The notes under the pieces were generated by a model. It was not told the origin of the DNA. It saw only the letters and a list, made by a program, of their open reading frames with translations, and did no database searches. Positions 54,059-64,000 of a stretch of 64,000 nt of DNA are shown here, piece after piece (the first letter of the stretch is position 1; each line of letters starts with the position of its first letter). The stretch comes from Cyanophora paradoxa. Its lineage: Eukaryota > Glaucocystophyceae > Cyanophorales > Cyanophoraceae. The position numbers were made by a program, and so were the translations under genes. The stretch is taken from NCBI GenBank assembly GCA_004431415.1, contig QPMI01000560.1, positions 186,001-250,000 of the forward strand, written 5' to 3'.

Positions 54059-57000
54059 TCAAGAGTCGGGGCCGGGGTCGGCGGGGCGGAGGCGGACGAC
54101 GGAGTAGGGCTTGCCGGGCTCGTCGAGGGCGAAGAGGGGCGAGGCGGCGAGGAAGGCCTGCGGGGGACGCGGCGGTCGGCGGGCCTTAAGCTTGCGCGGG
54201 AGGCAAGGCAAAGCGAAGCAGAGGGGCACCTGGAGGGCGAGGCGGCCCGGGTGGAGCTCGGCGAAGGGGCGCCCGGCCTCGGCGAGCACGCGGTTGCCCA
54301 GCGTCGCCACCGGCAGCGAGCCCCCCGCCGAGACGACCTGCAGGGACCCCGCCTCAGCTGCCGCCCTGGCGGGGGCGGGGGCGGGGGCGGGGGCGGGCGC
54401 ACGATGCCCTCGAGGAGAGCCGCCAGCTCCGCCTCGCTGCTGCTGCCGCCCCCGCCCGCCCCCGCCGGCACAGCCGGCCCCGCGCCCTGCGCCCCGCCGG
54501 CCGCCGACCCCGCCACCTCCAGCCGCGGCCGCCACTGCGCCTGCGCGCCGAAGGCCCCGCGCCCGTACCCGCGCCCCGGCCGCCGCCGGCGCCGCCGCGG
54601 GGCTGCCAGCCGCCGTGGCCGCCGCGGGGTGGGGCTGCTGGGCGTGCGCCCCCGCCTCGCGGCCGGCGGCGGCGCTCCGCTCGTCGGCCTCCGCCTCGTC
54701 GGCCCACGAGCGGCGCCCCGCCGGCGAGGAGGGCGGGGGCGCCGCGTCCAGCGCCCCCGACCTCCGCTCCGCCGCCGCCCGCTCGTAGGGCGAGCCCAGC
54801 ACCGGCTGGCCCGCCCCGAGGCCCCGGCCCCGGCCCCGCCCCGCCTCGTACCCGCCCCGCCCGCCCCCTCGTAGCCCCCGCGCGGCACGTAGCCCCGCGG
54901 GGGGCGTAGCCGCCGCGGGGGCGTAGCCACCGCGGGGGGCGTAGCCGCCGCGGCCGGCGGGCGGATGGTCGGGCTGGCGGGGCGGGGGGGCCGGGCGGCG
55001 GGGCCCCTCGACGGGCTCGTCGGCGGCCTCGGCCCCGGGCTCGGGGGGGGCGAGGCCCTCCTCCCGCCGCAGCCGCGCCATGTCCGCCGGGGAGCACTCC
55101 GTGTGGTTGAAGCGGCAGGCGGCCCCCAGCATGCACCGCTGGTACACGAAGTGCTTCTTGCACGGGAAGTTCTTCAGGTCTGCAGGCCGCCCGCCCCTCT
55201 CCGGGTCAGGCCTCCGCGCGGGCGGGCGGGGGGGGGAGCGCACCGTGGGCGTAGTAGCAGCTGGTGCCGAAGCGGCAGGAGCCAAACTTGACCATGTACT
55301 GGCACGGGCGCCGCGGGAAGCGCCCCGCCGCCCCCGCACGCGCCCCGGGCCCAGCCCCGCCCGCCCCCTCCTCGTCATCCACCTCCTCCTCCTCCTCCCC
55401 GTAGTCCTCGTCGTACCCCTCTTCCTCACCCGCTCCCGCCTCCTCCTCCTCCCCCTCGAAGCCGGCGTCGGGCTCCGGCGCCGGGCGGCCGGCGGCGCGG
55501 TGGGTGGCCTTCTCGGGGCTCGGGGCGCGGGGCGGGGGCGGGGCGGGGCGGGGACGGGCCCCGCGGGGGCGAGGCCGGGCGGGGGCGGGAGGTGGACGAA
55601 GCCGAGGGGGGCCCCGTGCACGGGGAGGGTGGTGACGGGCGCCGGCAGCGCAGCGCGCGCCGCCGGGTGCAGGGCGAAGGGGCACGGCACTGCGCGGCGG
55701 AGCACGAGGGTCAGGCAGGAAAGAGAGGGCGGGCGGGGCGGGGGGGGCGGGGCGGGGGGGCCCTCCCGGGGCCGCACGGACCAGGAGCCATGTCGTCCTG
55801 GATGAGGAAGTCGTTGGCGGCGCGCAGGCACGCCAGCAGCACCGCATACGCCGACTTGTCCAGCCCGAACTGAGGCCGGGCGGGTTGGGCGGGTGGGGCG
55901 GGGCGGGGCGGGGCGGGGCGGGGCGGGGGACCCCCGGCGGACCTGCTTGTCCTTCTGGTCGGAGTAGTTGGCGAGGAGGTAGACCGAGGACTCGTTGATC
56001 GCCAGCGCCTGCGCCGGCGTGCACGGACAGGGACCGGCGGGTGAGGCTGGGGGCGGGGGAGGGGGTCGGGCGGGGGGAGGGGGCGGACCTTGCAGACGGC
56101 GCGCACGCGGGAGCGGCGGGCCTCCTCCTCCTGCAGCAGGTCCCCGTGCGAGATCGCCACCACCGCCCGCCGCCCTGCCCCGCCCCGCCCCTCAGCCCCG
56201 AAGCCGAGCGGAAGGAGCCGGGGCGGGGGCGCGCGGTGGGTGAGGGTGACGGCGCGGTACTGGGCGGCGAGCTCCCGCATGACCTCCTCCCGGTAGGCGT
56301 CCGCCTCGGAGACGACGAAGAGGACGGCGTGGATCTTGAGCGCGGGGTCCGCCCCGGAGGCCTGCCCCGCCCGCTGCTGCTCGGCCGCCACGGACTGGAA
56401 GGTGACGCGCGGCTGCATGGCGTAGAAGGGCGGCATGGCGCCGTGCAGGAGCAGCGCGATCTCCTCCCCCTGGTAGGTCTTCGCGTCGAAGCCCCAGACG
56501 TCGCCCACCGTGAGGCGCAGCTGCTGCAGCTCCCGGTCCGGCAGCCTGCCCCCGCCCTCAGGCGCCGGCGCGGGGGCGGGGCTGGGCGGGGCGGACGCGT
56601 CGAGGGTGTAGCGGAAGAAGGCCTGGGTGACGTGCGCCGTGTCCCCGCCCACGACCGCCGGCGCCTTGAGCTCCGAGCTCACGCTCGTCAGCGCCGAGTT
56701 GAAGAACGCGCTCTGCGGGCGGCACTTGAGGCGGCGCTCCGGGGCAAGGGCCGGGGCCGGGGGTACACGGGCCTTGCCGGAGCCGGCGGGCCCGAGGAGG
56801 AGGATGTTGGCGCGGGGGGCGGCCCCCGAGGCCGGCCGCCACGCGAACGCGTCCCCCGTGAAGTCCTCTGCCCGCGTACCCCGTCGGCCCCGGGCGGGGC
56901 GGGCGGGGCGGGGCGGGGCGGCCCGAGGGGGCGCACGGAAGTCGAGCTGGAAGGCGTCGGCCTCGCAGGGGAGCACCCGGTCCGTCGCCCCGCACCGCAG

Positions 57001-58310
57001 CGAGTACTGCCCCGCCCAAGCCCCCTCAGCGCGGGCCGGGGGCCGGGGCGGGGCGGGGCGGGGGCGGGGCGGGACCTCGATGTACTCGGGGAGGGCGTCG
57101 AGGGCGGCGTGCAGGCCCCCCGACCCGCTCCCCTGCGCGCGCGCGCAGGCCTCAGCGATGGGGCGAGGCGAGGCGGGGGGGCGGGGCGGGCGGGGACCTT
57201 GGCGTAGAGGGTGGTGCGGAAGACGCGGGCCTGCCCGGGCTCCACCGCCCCGTCCAGCAGGATGCTCTGCGAGGCCGGGGCGTCGGGAGGCGCGGGAGGG
57301 ACGGGAGGGGCCGCCGTCACCTGCGTGCTGAAGTAGCCGTTCTCGCGGAAGACGAGCCGCGAGCCGCGCACGATCGCCTCCGCCCCCACGTTGTCGATCT
57401 GAGCGCCCGAGGAGGGTGAGCGCGGAGGGAGCGCGCGGAGGGGGGCGAGAGAGAGAGAGGCGCGCCCGGACTTGGACGGGCATGTCCTCGCCGATGCGCA
57501 TGCGGGGCCGGTCGGCGGCGTAGAGGCGCCCCGCCGTCACCCGCGCCAGCGCCTCGGCGTGCGTCTCGCCGAAGCAGGCGCCCAGGGCGGCGTGCAGCTC
57601 GGAGAGGGGGTACACGCGCTCCTCGCCCGAGGCGGCGCGGCGGAGGAGGGCGGCGTCGGCGTCCTCGCGCCCCGCCGCCTCGTCCAGCACCAGCACCGTC
57701 ACCGTCGCCCGCTTCTGCGAACGAAGGCTCAGCGCCTCGGACTGCGGCATAGAGCGGGCCGGGAAGGCGGGCGGGCCTCGCGCTTGATGCGCTCGGAGGT
57801 GTTGGGGAGGTGGATGGCCTCCGAGGCGGGGAGGCGCCCCCCAGTGAACACCCACACGTGCTTCGCGTGGTGCTGGTAGTCGCTGATCGAGAACTGGTAC
57901 CCCGCCAGCGAGAGCGCCGCCGAGAGCACGGGGCCGTCCCCGTCCCCGCTGCAGAGCGCTGCGCGGCGCCCCCGCGTGAGCGAGCGGCCGGGGCACGCGT
58001 CGCCGGCGGCGCGCACCCATGGAGCAGTTCTCGATCTCATGGCGGTCCGACGTGAGCCCGCGCAGCAGCTGCGGCTCTTCGCACACCGTGATGATGGCCA
58101 CCTGCGAGCGCGCCGGCGGAAGTCAAGGGAAATCGATCGGGGCTTGCGGGGGGCGCAGATCGCGCGCTGTACGGACCTGAGACTCCGGCGTGAGCTGTGC
58201 CGACAGCTGCGTGATGGCCAGGCGGACGCTGGTGAGGTCCTCGTCTTCAAGCGACGTGTCGCAGATGCAGACGCTGCGTCGCGAACGTGCAGCGTCAGTT
58301 CGGTCCGGTC
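54059..58310 (-). CDS. vWA domain / IFI44-like GTPase / tandem CCCH zinc-finger protein
   Basis: Minus-strand multi-exon gene; the 5' end is unresolved (first sure exon near 58270). It opens with a von Willebrand A-type domain: CICDTSLEDEDL (MIDAS-like), SVRLAITQLSAQLTPESQ, VAIITVCEEPQLLRGLTSD, HHAKHVWVFTGGRLPAS. A middle region leads to an IFI44-like P-loop domain: NILLLGPAGSGK, intron 56713-56772, then SAFFNSALTSVSSE, GDTAHVTQAFFRYTL, GDVWGFDAKTYQGEEIALLL, and finally SSVYLLANYSDQKDKQFGLD. An in-frame intron (about 55786-55690) joins NDFLIQDDMA to an acidic linker and two CCCH fingers with canonical C-x8-C-x5-C-x3-H spacing: CQYMVKFGSCRFGTSCYYAH (about 55310) and CKKHFVYQRCMLGAACRFNH (about 55160). 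RGGY/RGRG repeats follow, then a folded-looking end (PLFALDEPGKPYSVVRLRP). A fusion of nucleotide-binding and RNA-binding modules is inferred; two adjacent genes remain possible. Confidence 0.7.
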
Positions 58311-58573
58311 GATCGAAATGAAACGAAAAGAGACGTAGAATCGCGTGTGATCGAAAACGGCCGGGCGCTCACACGTCGTAAGCCCTCGGCCGCGGCGGGC
58401 GCGGACGAAGCTGGCGCACGAGCTCCGCGCTAAGCGTCTGCCGGGCCTGCTGCTGCCAACCGCTCATCTCTCCTTCCGCAGCTTTGAGAAGAGCTATACG
58501 CCCTGACCGACCTATACTGCGGTCCTACTAGTGGTCTCGAAATTGCGTATCCTGGCCGCCGCGGCTCGCCGGG

Positions 58574-58591
58574 CTTGGCTTGGCTGGCTGG
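58574..58591 (+). repeat. 18-bp direct repeat, left copy (candidate target-site duplication)
   Basis: CTTGGCTTGGCTGGCTGG, identical to 60228-60245. The two copies enclose the intronless gag/ORF1-like gene. The word is partly repetitive, so chance is not fully excluded. Confidence 0.55.
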
Positions 58592-59869
58592 TCAAACGGC
58601 CAGCCGGTTACTCCCGCCTCAGTAGCGGGTCTGGGCAGCGACGACGGCCCTGCGAACCCATACATATCAGCTGAGCTAGCAGCCCAGGATGCCACCGTAT
58701 CGCAGCTTATTGAGGCGATCCGCGCACGGGCGGCGGCGAAGGGAGAGACGCCGTCGCTCGAACGCGACATCGCAGCCAACGTAGTTCGGCGGACAGGGAA
58801 CTGCACCCTGCAGTTCTCGCGGCCGTCTCTGTACGAGTTCGCCCGCCTGGCGGCCGAAGAGCTGGACGTCCGCCTCGTCTGGGGCGAGTCGGCAGCATAT
58901 TCTGGAAGCTTCGGCGCGCGCCCCCGGAAGGACACCCATCCATGGGTGGAGCTCGTCGGCGTTTCAGTATCAATCCAGCGAGACGACATTCAGCGCTGGG
59001 TCTCGCGTGCCCTGCAAGGGACGCGCGCGGCCGTGCGGTCGTGCCATGCGCGGTCCTCTCGGGAAGTCCCGGAGGTCCCGAACGGGACGTACACGGTTTA
59101 CCTCTCAGTGCTGCCCTCGCCGGACGAGCTGGCGCGGTGCTTCCCACCGTCGGTGGAGATGCGCGAACTCGACGCGTCCCTGCCGGCGGCGGACGGGGCG
59201 CTGCACTTCGGAGTCTGGTACAAGGGGCAGGAGAGGAGGCCTCTGCGGTGCTTCGGGTGCTCTCGCTTCGGGCACGCTGCAAAGCAGTGCCCGGCGGCGC
59301 GGCGCCCGCCTCGTCGGGAGATTGGAGGTGCGCGGCATGCTGTCTCCCCTGCGGGGGAGGCAGCGGCCGCCTCGTCAAGTGCCCCGGCGCCGCCCCAGGC
59401 GGCTCCGACGGCGGAGAACGCTGCAGCGGGGCTTGGGGGTGCCTTGGGGTCGCAGGTGGCTCGAGGGCCGCCGGCCGCCCCCTCGGGACCTCCTCCGGCA
59501 CCGGCGAAGGGGAAGGCGCGAGGCGGGACCTCTTCGGGCGCACGGCGCCCGGCGAAGGCGCCGCCGGCCGCGCCTTCGCCATCGTCGCCGCCGAAGACCC
59601 GCTCGGCGTCCAGATCAACACGGGCGCGGGAAGCTGGAACGGGGTCGTCCCCGGCGGCCGAGCTCAAGCGGCGGAAGGCGGCGAGGGCTGGGCCCGAGGA
59701 CGAGGACATGGAGGAACTATCTCCCCTGGAGAGGGACGCGGCCGAGGCCGCGGAACGCTTCATGCAGGAGTTATTCGGCGGAGGAACACCTTCCCCGCCT
59801 TCGGCCCCCTCTGTTTCGGAACCCTTTCGTCTTTCCGGGTTGAGGACAGGTTTTCTGAAGTCTAGATGA
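58592..59869 (+). CDS. LINE ORF1 / gag-like protein with CCHC zinc knuckle
   Basis: About 425 codons with no intron, in sharp contrast to all neighbours. The N-terminal half is folded-looking, not low-complexity (VSQLIEAIRARAAAKGETPS, TLQFSRPSLYEFARLAAEEL). It resembles the RNA-binding part of non-LTR retrotransposon ORF1 proteins ahead of their knuckle. A single zinc knuckle, CFGCSRFGHAAKQC, has the C-x2-C-x4-H-x4-C spacing. The rest is a Pro/Ala/Lys-rich tail ending in an acidic segment (GPEDEDMEELSPLERDAAEA) and a stop at 59867-59869. There is no in-frame ATG in the first ~190 codons (the first is near 59158). The 5' end is therefore truncated, uses a non-ATG start, or has lost its start. 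No ORF2 follows. Confidence 0.65.
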   Translation, partial: SNGQPVTPASVAGLGSDDGPANPYISAELAAQDATVSQLIEAIRARAAAKGETPSLERDIAANVVRRTGNCTLQFSRPSLYEFARLAAEELDVRLVWGESAAYSGSFGARPRKDTHPWVELVGVSVSIQRDDIQRWVSRALQGTRAAVRSCHARSSREVPEVPNGTYTVYLSVLPSPDELARCFPPSVEMRELDASLPAADGALHFGVWYKGQERRPLRCFGCSRFGHAAKQCPAARRPPRREIGGARHAVSPAGEAAAASSSAPAPPQAAPTAENAAAGLGGALGSQVARGPPAAPSGPPPAPAKGKARGGTSSGARRPAKAPPAAPSPSSPPKTRSASRSTRAREAGTGSSPAAELKRRKAARAGPEDEDMEELSPLERDAAEAAERFMQELFGGGTPSPPSAPSVSEPFRLSGLRTGFLKSR

Positions 59870-60227
59870 GCACTAGTCTTTCTTCCTTTCTTGTATGACA
59901 GAGTTGTTTGCACCTATGGTCTAGCCGCTGTAGGCTTTCTGTGCCACCGCTACGTTTACTCCCACAGGCTTTTTCTCTGTCACGTCCCGCTTATCTAGTA
60001 AGTGGCCGTCCTTTGTTTCCACGAGATCTTCGAGAAGTCCTCCGAGGTAGAAGATCCGAAGTTGCAGTCGAGCTCGATGACTATATAGTTGGTCGTTGGC
60101 GCCGTTTGCATGCTTCCGCGCTGTAGACGTCCGGGCCTGTTTGCCTGGTTTGTGCTGAGAGCGTAGACTTTAAACCTTTTCGGTGTACAGTGGTGGTGTA
60201 CCCTGAATTGGAGCTGCCCCCCCCCCC
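58592..60227 (+). mobile_element. Candidate ORF1-only retroelement (half-LINE-like)
   Basis: A 1.6-kb segment bounded by an 18-bp direct repeat. It contains one intronless reading frame with a retroviral-type zinc knuckle and no reverse transcriptase or endonuclease. The segment ends in a run of about 11 C just before the right repeat. It sits immediately upstream of the start codon of the gene at 60261, so it would be an insertion in that gene's promoter or 5' UTR. Confidence 0.45.
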
Positions 60228-60245
60228 CTTGGCTTGGCTGGCTGG
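60228..60245 (+). repeat. 18-bp direct repeat, right copy
   Basis: Identical to 58574-58591. It is preceded by a C homopolymer and followed after 15 bp by the start codon at 60261. Confidence 0.55.
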
Positions 60246-60260
60246 CTTTGTTCGAGCGGA

Positions 60261-61761
60261 ATGCAATCGAACTTCTTTGGCGCTCTCGCTGAGGATGAGA
60301 AACCCGCCGCGGCGCCCGGCAGCGGCTTTTCCGCGGTGGCCTCCCTGCACCCGCTTTTGCCCCCGCATTCGTGCGCCGCTGATCATGACCGCATCTGAGA
60401 CGGCAGGCGCTCAAAGACAAGTTGAAGCAGCTTCGAGTCACGGCTCGCGAGCATGGGCTCGAGCTGGACGCGACGCCACCCGAAGTCGTGACAATTCTGA
60501 GGTTAGCCAGCCCGGCGTACGTTCCCGCATGATCGATGGATCGATCGAACGCAGGGGCATTGAGTCGAGTGAGACGCAACGCGAAGTTGTTCGCGCGACG
60601 ACCGTGCGCTGCACCTTTGCGCCCGCCGCCCGCCCCTCTGTGACGCACCGCTCGCGCAGGCGAAGATAGCTAAGGGCCCTGCCGGCCTGACGTTGAAGCA
60701 GCTCATCAAGTATGTGAATCAGGCCATCAAGGAAGTGACGCCAGCAGCGGCAGCCCCCGCGGCCGCGAGCAATGCCCCACAGCCCGCCCCACAGAAGCCC
60801 AAAGCACCAACCGACGCCAGAGGTGCGCTTGCCGGCCCCTTACTTTGCACCGCGGGCTCATAGTGCGCAGAATCGGAGAAGCCCACCGCACACGCACGCG
60901 AGGCAGCGCCCCCTGTGCGACCGCAGCCGGCGCAGCGGCACAGCCCCGCGGGCCAGCCGCCGCCGCCGCGGGCCGGCCTGCCGGCGCGGGCGACCCCTCC
61001 GCCAGTGCCGAGGGAAGCATCCACAGCGGCGGCATCGGCGCCGGCAGCGCGTGCGGCGGCGGCGGCGGCGCCGGCAGCGGCCGGGGCGCCCCCGCCTCAG
61101 CTGGCGCCGGCGCGCCGCCGGCGGCCGCGGCGGCCGGCCCGAGCGCCGGGGAGCTGGCGGCGCGGGAGGAGGTCGCGCGGCTGCGGATCGCGATGGCGTC
61201 GCTGCAGATGGAAGTGCAGCAGCTGCAGGCGGCGAACGCGCACCTCACCGCCGCCAACGCGCACCTCATGCAGCAGTGCAACGGCTTCTGGGCCGCCGCG
61301 CAGCAGGCGGAGCAGCGCGCGGCGGCGGCGGCGAGCGCGGCGGCGGCGGCGGCGGCGGCGCAGGCGGCGCAGGGGCGGCTGGGGCGGTCTCGTGCGAGGA
61401 GCTCGAGGAGCGGCAGCGGTGCGGGGGCCCCGCGGCGCGGTCCCTGGGGCCGGGGCGGTCGAGGCCTGAGCGGGCGCAGGAGGCGGGCGGACGCGGAGGC
61501 GCGGGCGGCGGCGGCGGAGGCGCGGGCGGGGAGCTCGAGGCCCGCGTGGCGGCCCTCGAGGGGGACCTCGCCGCCGCCCGCGCCGGCCCCGCCGCCCCCA
61601 GGCCGCAGGCCGAGGCCGAGGCCAAGGCGACCGAGGCGGCCGAGGCCAAGCGGGACGCAGGAGGCGCAAGCGGGGAGGAAGACGCCGCGCCCGAGGCCGA
61701 CGACGTCGATCCCGATGCCGCCGCCGAGGCGGACCCGGACGGCCCCGCGGCCGAGAGCTGA
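60261..61761 (+). CDS. Coiled-coil protein with conserved N-terminal module, unknown
   Basis: ATG 60261 (MQSNFFGALAEDEKPAAAPG). The intron 60336-60406 joins in phase to ALKDKLKQLRVTAREHGLEL. A GC-AG intron (60506-60659) then joins LDATPPEVVTILRL to AKIAKGPAGLTLKQLIKYVN; intron 60823-60926 follows. This first ~110 residues is compact and non-repetitive. The remainder is Ala/Gly-rich with a coiled coil (REEVARLRIAMASLQMEVQQ) and, after another splice near 61390-61400, a second (LEARVAALEGDLAAARAG). The tail is acidic (PEADDVDPDAAAEADPDG), with a stop at 61759-61761. I do not recognise the family. The putative retroelement lies directly upstream. Confidence 0.6.
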
Positions 61762-62045
61762 GCGCGCCCGGGGCCCGGCCCCGCCTGCACTCCGCGCTTT
61801 GGATCCACCATACTGTTTATTGAAAAGAGCAACACGTACTCTCAGTACAAGGAACTGTGACGGCGCGCAAAAAATGGCGGGGCATAGGGGAACTGCTGCG
61901 GAACGAGTGCACGGGGCCATTGCGCCGTTATCGAATGCGGCATATGCTGCCTGGGCCGAAACTTAAAACTCATGAGAACTGTACACCTGCAAAATTGGAG
62001 CAGTGCTAGATAAACGAGCGGAAAGGGAAATGGGCGGACTGCCGG

Positions 62046-63671
62046 CTACTGCGGTTGAGGCGGCTCGAGTGGCGGGGGCGGGCAAGGTCCGGAGGGGAGG
62101 GCGGAGGGGGATGGGGGCAGAAAGGATTCGAAGAGGGCTACGAGTGTCTGGAGGCCGAGGATGTACCCCTCATCCCGCTCGCCGGGCAGGGCGCGGTGCG
62201 TGTGCGCGAAGTCGATCATGCGCAGCTCCACGCGGTGCCTCCGCCGCTTCCACTGCAGGCCGCCCCCGACGCGGATCGCTCGCTTGCGCAGCTCGTCCCC
62301 CGCGGCGCCCGTCGCCCGCAGGGGCACCGGCGGCGTCGCCGAGGGCCGCGACGACGCCGAGGCCGACGCTGCCGCGTCGGGCTCCGAGTTGTCGCTGCTC
62401 GAGGCGTCCCCCGCCTCCGAGGCCGCGCACGACGAGGCGCCCGAGCCCTCGCCGTGCCCGTTTCCCTCCCCCTCCTCCCCCTCCTCCCCCGCCTCCGGCC
62501 CCCGCTCCGCGTCCCGCGAGCCCGACGCCGCGCCCGGCGGCCCCGCCGGCGGCTCCTCCCCGTCGTACACCAGCAGCAGGCTACTCGAGTAGAAGCTGCG
62601 CCGCCGCGTCGGCCGCGGCAACCGCGAGGCGCGCGGCGCGCGGCGAGCGGCGCACCGGAACTCCCGCTGGTCCAAGAAGAGCGCGAGCAGCTTGCGCAGG
62701 CGATCCAGGAAGAGCGGCACGAGGTCCGTGCGGTACCTGCGCCCGCCGTCAGCTGTACGTGCATGCCCCGCGCTCCGCCGCTCGCGCTGGACTCGCCTGC
62801 TGCCGTTGTGAAAGTACCGCCGCACGCAGTTCCTGAACGTCTCCTCGTCAAGCTTCTTGCCGAAATGGCGGTCCCTTCGGAAGAAGTTGTGTGCATTCGT
62901 GTCGTACACCTGCTCGTACGCGGGGCTATGAGCTACGATAGAGATTGAGATCACTAAGCGCGGCTGGGGACGCGTGCGCTGCACCTGCATGCCCGTGAGG
63001 CGTACGCCGAGCTTGGCCGACGTCGAGTTGAGACACTTGGCCATCATTGCCGCGATCTTGGCGGGGGGGGCGTCATCGTCGTGCTGACGTATACCCATTT
63101 TCAGATCGAGCACGCATGGCTGCTTCATCCCGCTCGTCAGGTCCTCCAGCAGGATGAATCGTGGGCGAATCTGTCAAGGTCGGTTGCGGGATCTGGTGCG
63201 AATCTAGGGCGGGGAGCTAAGCAAAAGGCATAAAGGATATGTCGCAGCTTCTTGGAGTCCACGGTCCTGAACGGTACACAGCGCGGGATACCCGCCAGGG
63301 CGAGGGCGCGCTCGCGGTCCATCTCAGTGACGAGGGACTTGGAGAGGCAGCTGCGGACTTCCTGCGACGGCGACGAGCCGAGTACAACATCCTCCTCAAG
63401 TTCGCAGCTGCCGAGGTAGGACGGGACAAAAGGCCAGAACCGCCGATGCGCTTTCACGGCTTCGTAGAACTCCCCCTCCGTGGGGATGAAGGGCTTGCAG
63501 ACGCAGTCGGGAGAAGGCTTTAGAAGCCTTCCGTGGCCCGCAACCTGCCGCGCCCGGTGTGAGACCGCATGAATACCCAAGCGCCTTTCCGCGGAACGCC
63601 CAGATTCGCGTCACCTGGTGCTCGTAGTTTCCCAACGTTGCGAAGCCCACGCTCTCGTCCAAAGATGCCAT
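62046..63671 (-). CDS. Inositol polyphosphate kinase (IP6K/IPMK family)
   Basis: Phosphorylates inositol phosphates; the length and the kind of insert favour inositol-hexakisphosphate kinase, but this is not proven. ATG 63671 ([19 protein letters not shown]). Intron 63614-63545 joins it to [12 protein letters not shown], the usual family N-terminal HQVAGH motif. [10 protein letters not shown] and [10 protein letters not shown] follow. An exon starting at 63170 carries [20 protein letters not shown] with the PxxxDxKxG catalytic motif. Next come [14 protein letters not shown], then [26 protein letters not shown] (the SLL motif) and RMIDFAHTH, which contributes the metal-binding Asp, then [12 protein letters not shown]. 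An acidic, Ser/Glu-rich insert separates the last two motifs. Several introns, one starting with GC inside YFHNG, were joined by family logic. Stop at 62046-62048. Confidence 0.9.
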
Positions 63672-63961
63672 CCGCTCATCGACCGGGAGGACCCCGAGCT
63701 TTTTCAGGGGGGTAGGGGGTTCTCAAGCGGTTCGTTCGATCGAAGCCGCGGGCGGTCCGAAGTGTGCAGGTCCAGGAGCGAAGCATACAAGGGGCGCGCC
63801 GATAGATAACGCGAGGTGGACGCGCGTCGGCGCCCGAACTCCCCATCATAGCTCCCGCATCCGCGGCGCCAGCGTGTCCTCATTGAAGATCCGAGGGCGT
63901 AAACCTAACGGCAGCACCAGCCCGCTCGAGTCACGACTTTTCAGTCCGGCTCAAACTTTCG
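63672..63961. other. Divergent intergenic region
   Basis: About 290 bp between the start of the inositol kinase gene (-) and a possible gene start at the right edge (+). Nothing coding is seen. It should contain the kinase promoter. Confidence 0.35.
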
Positions 63962-64000
63962 ATGCTTCGCACGCTCTCTGCCGCATCGGCGGCGCACCGC
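63962..64000 (+). CDS. Possible start of a gene with mitochondrial presequence (partial)
   Basis: An ATG at 63962 begins MLRTLSAASAAHR and runs off the window. The 13 visible residues are basic/Ala/Ser-rich without acids, similar in style to the presequence of the first gene in the window. This is too short to be sure. Confidence 0.25.
   Translation, partial: MLRTLSAASAAHR

Noticed and set aside
59870-60227. Search for a reverse transcriptase or endonuclease after the gag-like gene
   Set aside because: No frame longer than a few dozen codons and no FADD-type motif is present, so the element cannot be autonomous.
1-64000. CRISPR arrays, bacterial operons, riboswitches and rho-independent terminators
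   Set aside because: None is seen, and spliceosomal introns throughout show that this is eukaryotic nuclear DNA.

Overview
The window looks like nuclear DNA of a very GC-rich unicellular eukaryote. Genes lie on both strands and are split by many short introns, mostly 45-100 bp, that are C-rich on the coding strand. I joined 62 introns by hand in five genes: 51 are GT-AG and 11 are GC-AG. Third codon positions are almost always G or C. This combination, with a mitochondrial-presequence protein, a peroxisomal AAA ATPase, a Kv channel and many disordered Ala/Pro/Arg-rich proteins, would fit a haptophyte-like alga. The taxon is an inference, because no marker gene is present.

Layout, left to right. 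0-5.5 kb: a mitochondrial membrane protein (+), a short-chain dehydrogenase (+) and a convergent coiled-coil protein (-). 5.7-14.7 kb: one 9-kb gene (+) that reads in frame from an Asteroid/XPG-type nuclease, through a DEIH-box helicase, into a series of dsRBD-like repeats. 15.3-18 kb: a PHRF1-like RING protein (-). 18.3-20.6 kb: an M17 leucyl aminopeptidase (+). 21-28 kb: a disordered protein, a membrane-anchored TPR protein and a coiled-coil protein (all +). 28-33 kb: a long coiled-coil protein with an IQ motif and a C-terminal myosin-I TH1 domain but no motor (-). 33.3-36.4 kb: PEX6 (+). 36.6-37 kb: two identical tRNA-Phe genes (-). 37.2-41.7 kb: a voltage-gated K+ channel with a very long disordered tail (+). 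42.4-46.2 kb: an unrecognised gene (-). 46.2-51.3 kb: a mostly non-coding stretch with an AT-rich patch, a 198-bp tandem repeat and a few coding-looking scraps. 51.3-53.05 kb: an acyl-protein thioesterase (+) with 8-nt and 9-nt microexons. 54-58.3 kb: a vWA / IFI44-like GTPase / CCCH zinc-finger protein (-). 58.6-60.2 kb: an intronless gag/LINE-ORF1-like gene between 18-bp direct repeats. 60.3-61.8 kb: a coiled-coil protein (+). 62.0-63.7 kb: an inositol polyphosphate kinase (-). The right edge may hold the start of another mitochondrial protein.

The genes do not form a pathway. They look like an ordinary compact nuclear neighbourhood. The most unusual items are two multi-domain architectures (nuclease-helicase-dsRBD and vWA-GTPase-CCCH), the ORF1-only retroelement, the microexons and the frequent GC-AG introns. 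Exon joins were made by eye from splice-site and family logic. Where only approximate boundaries are possible, the entry says so.
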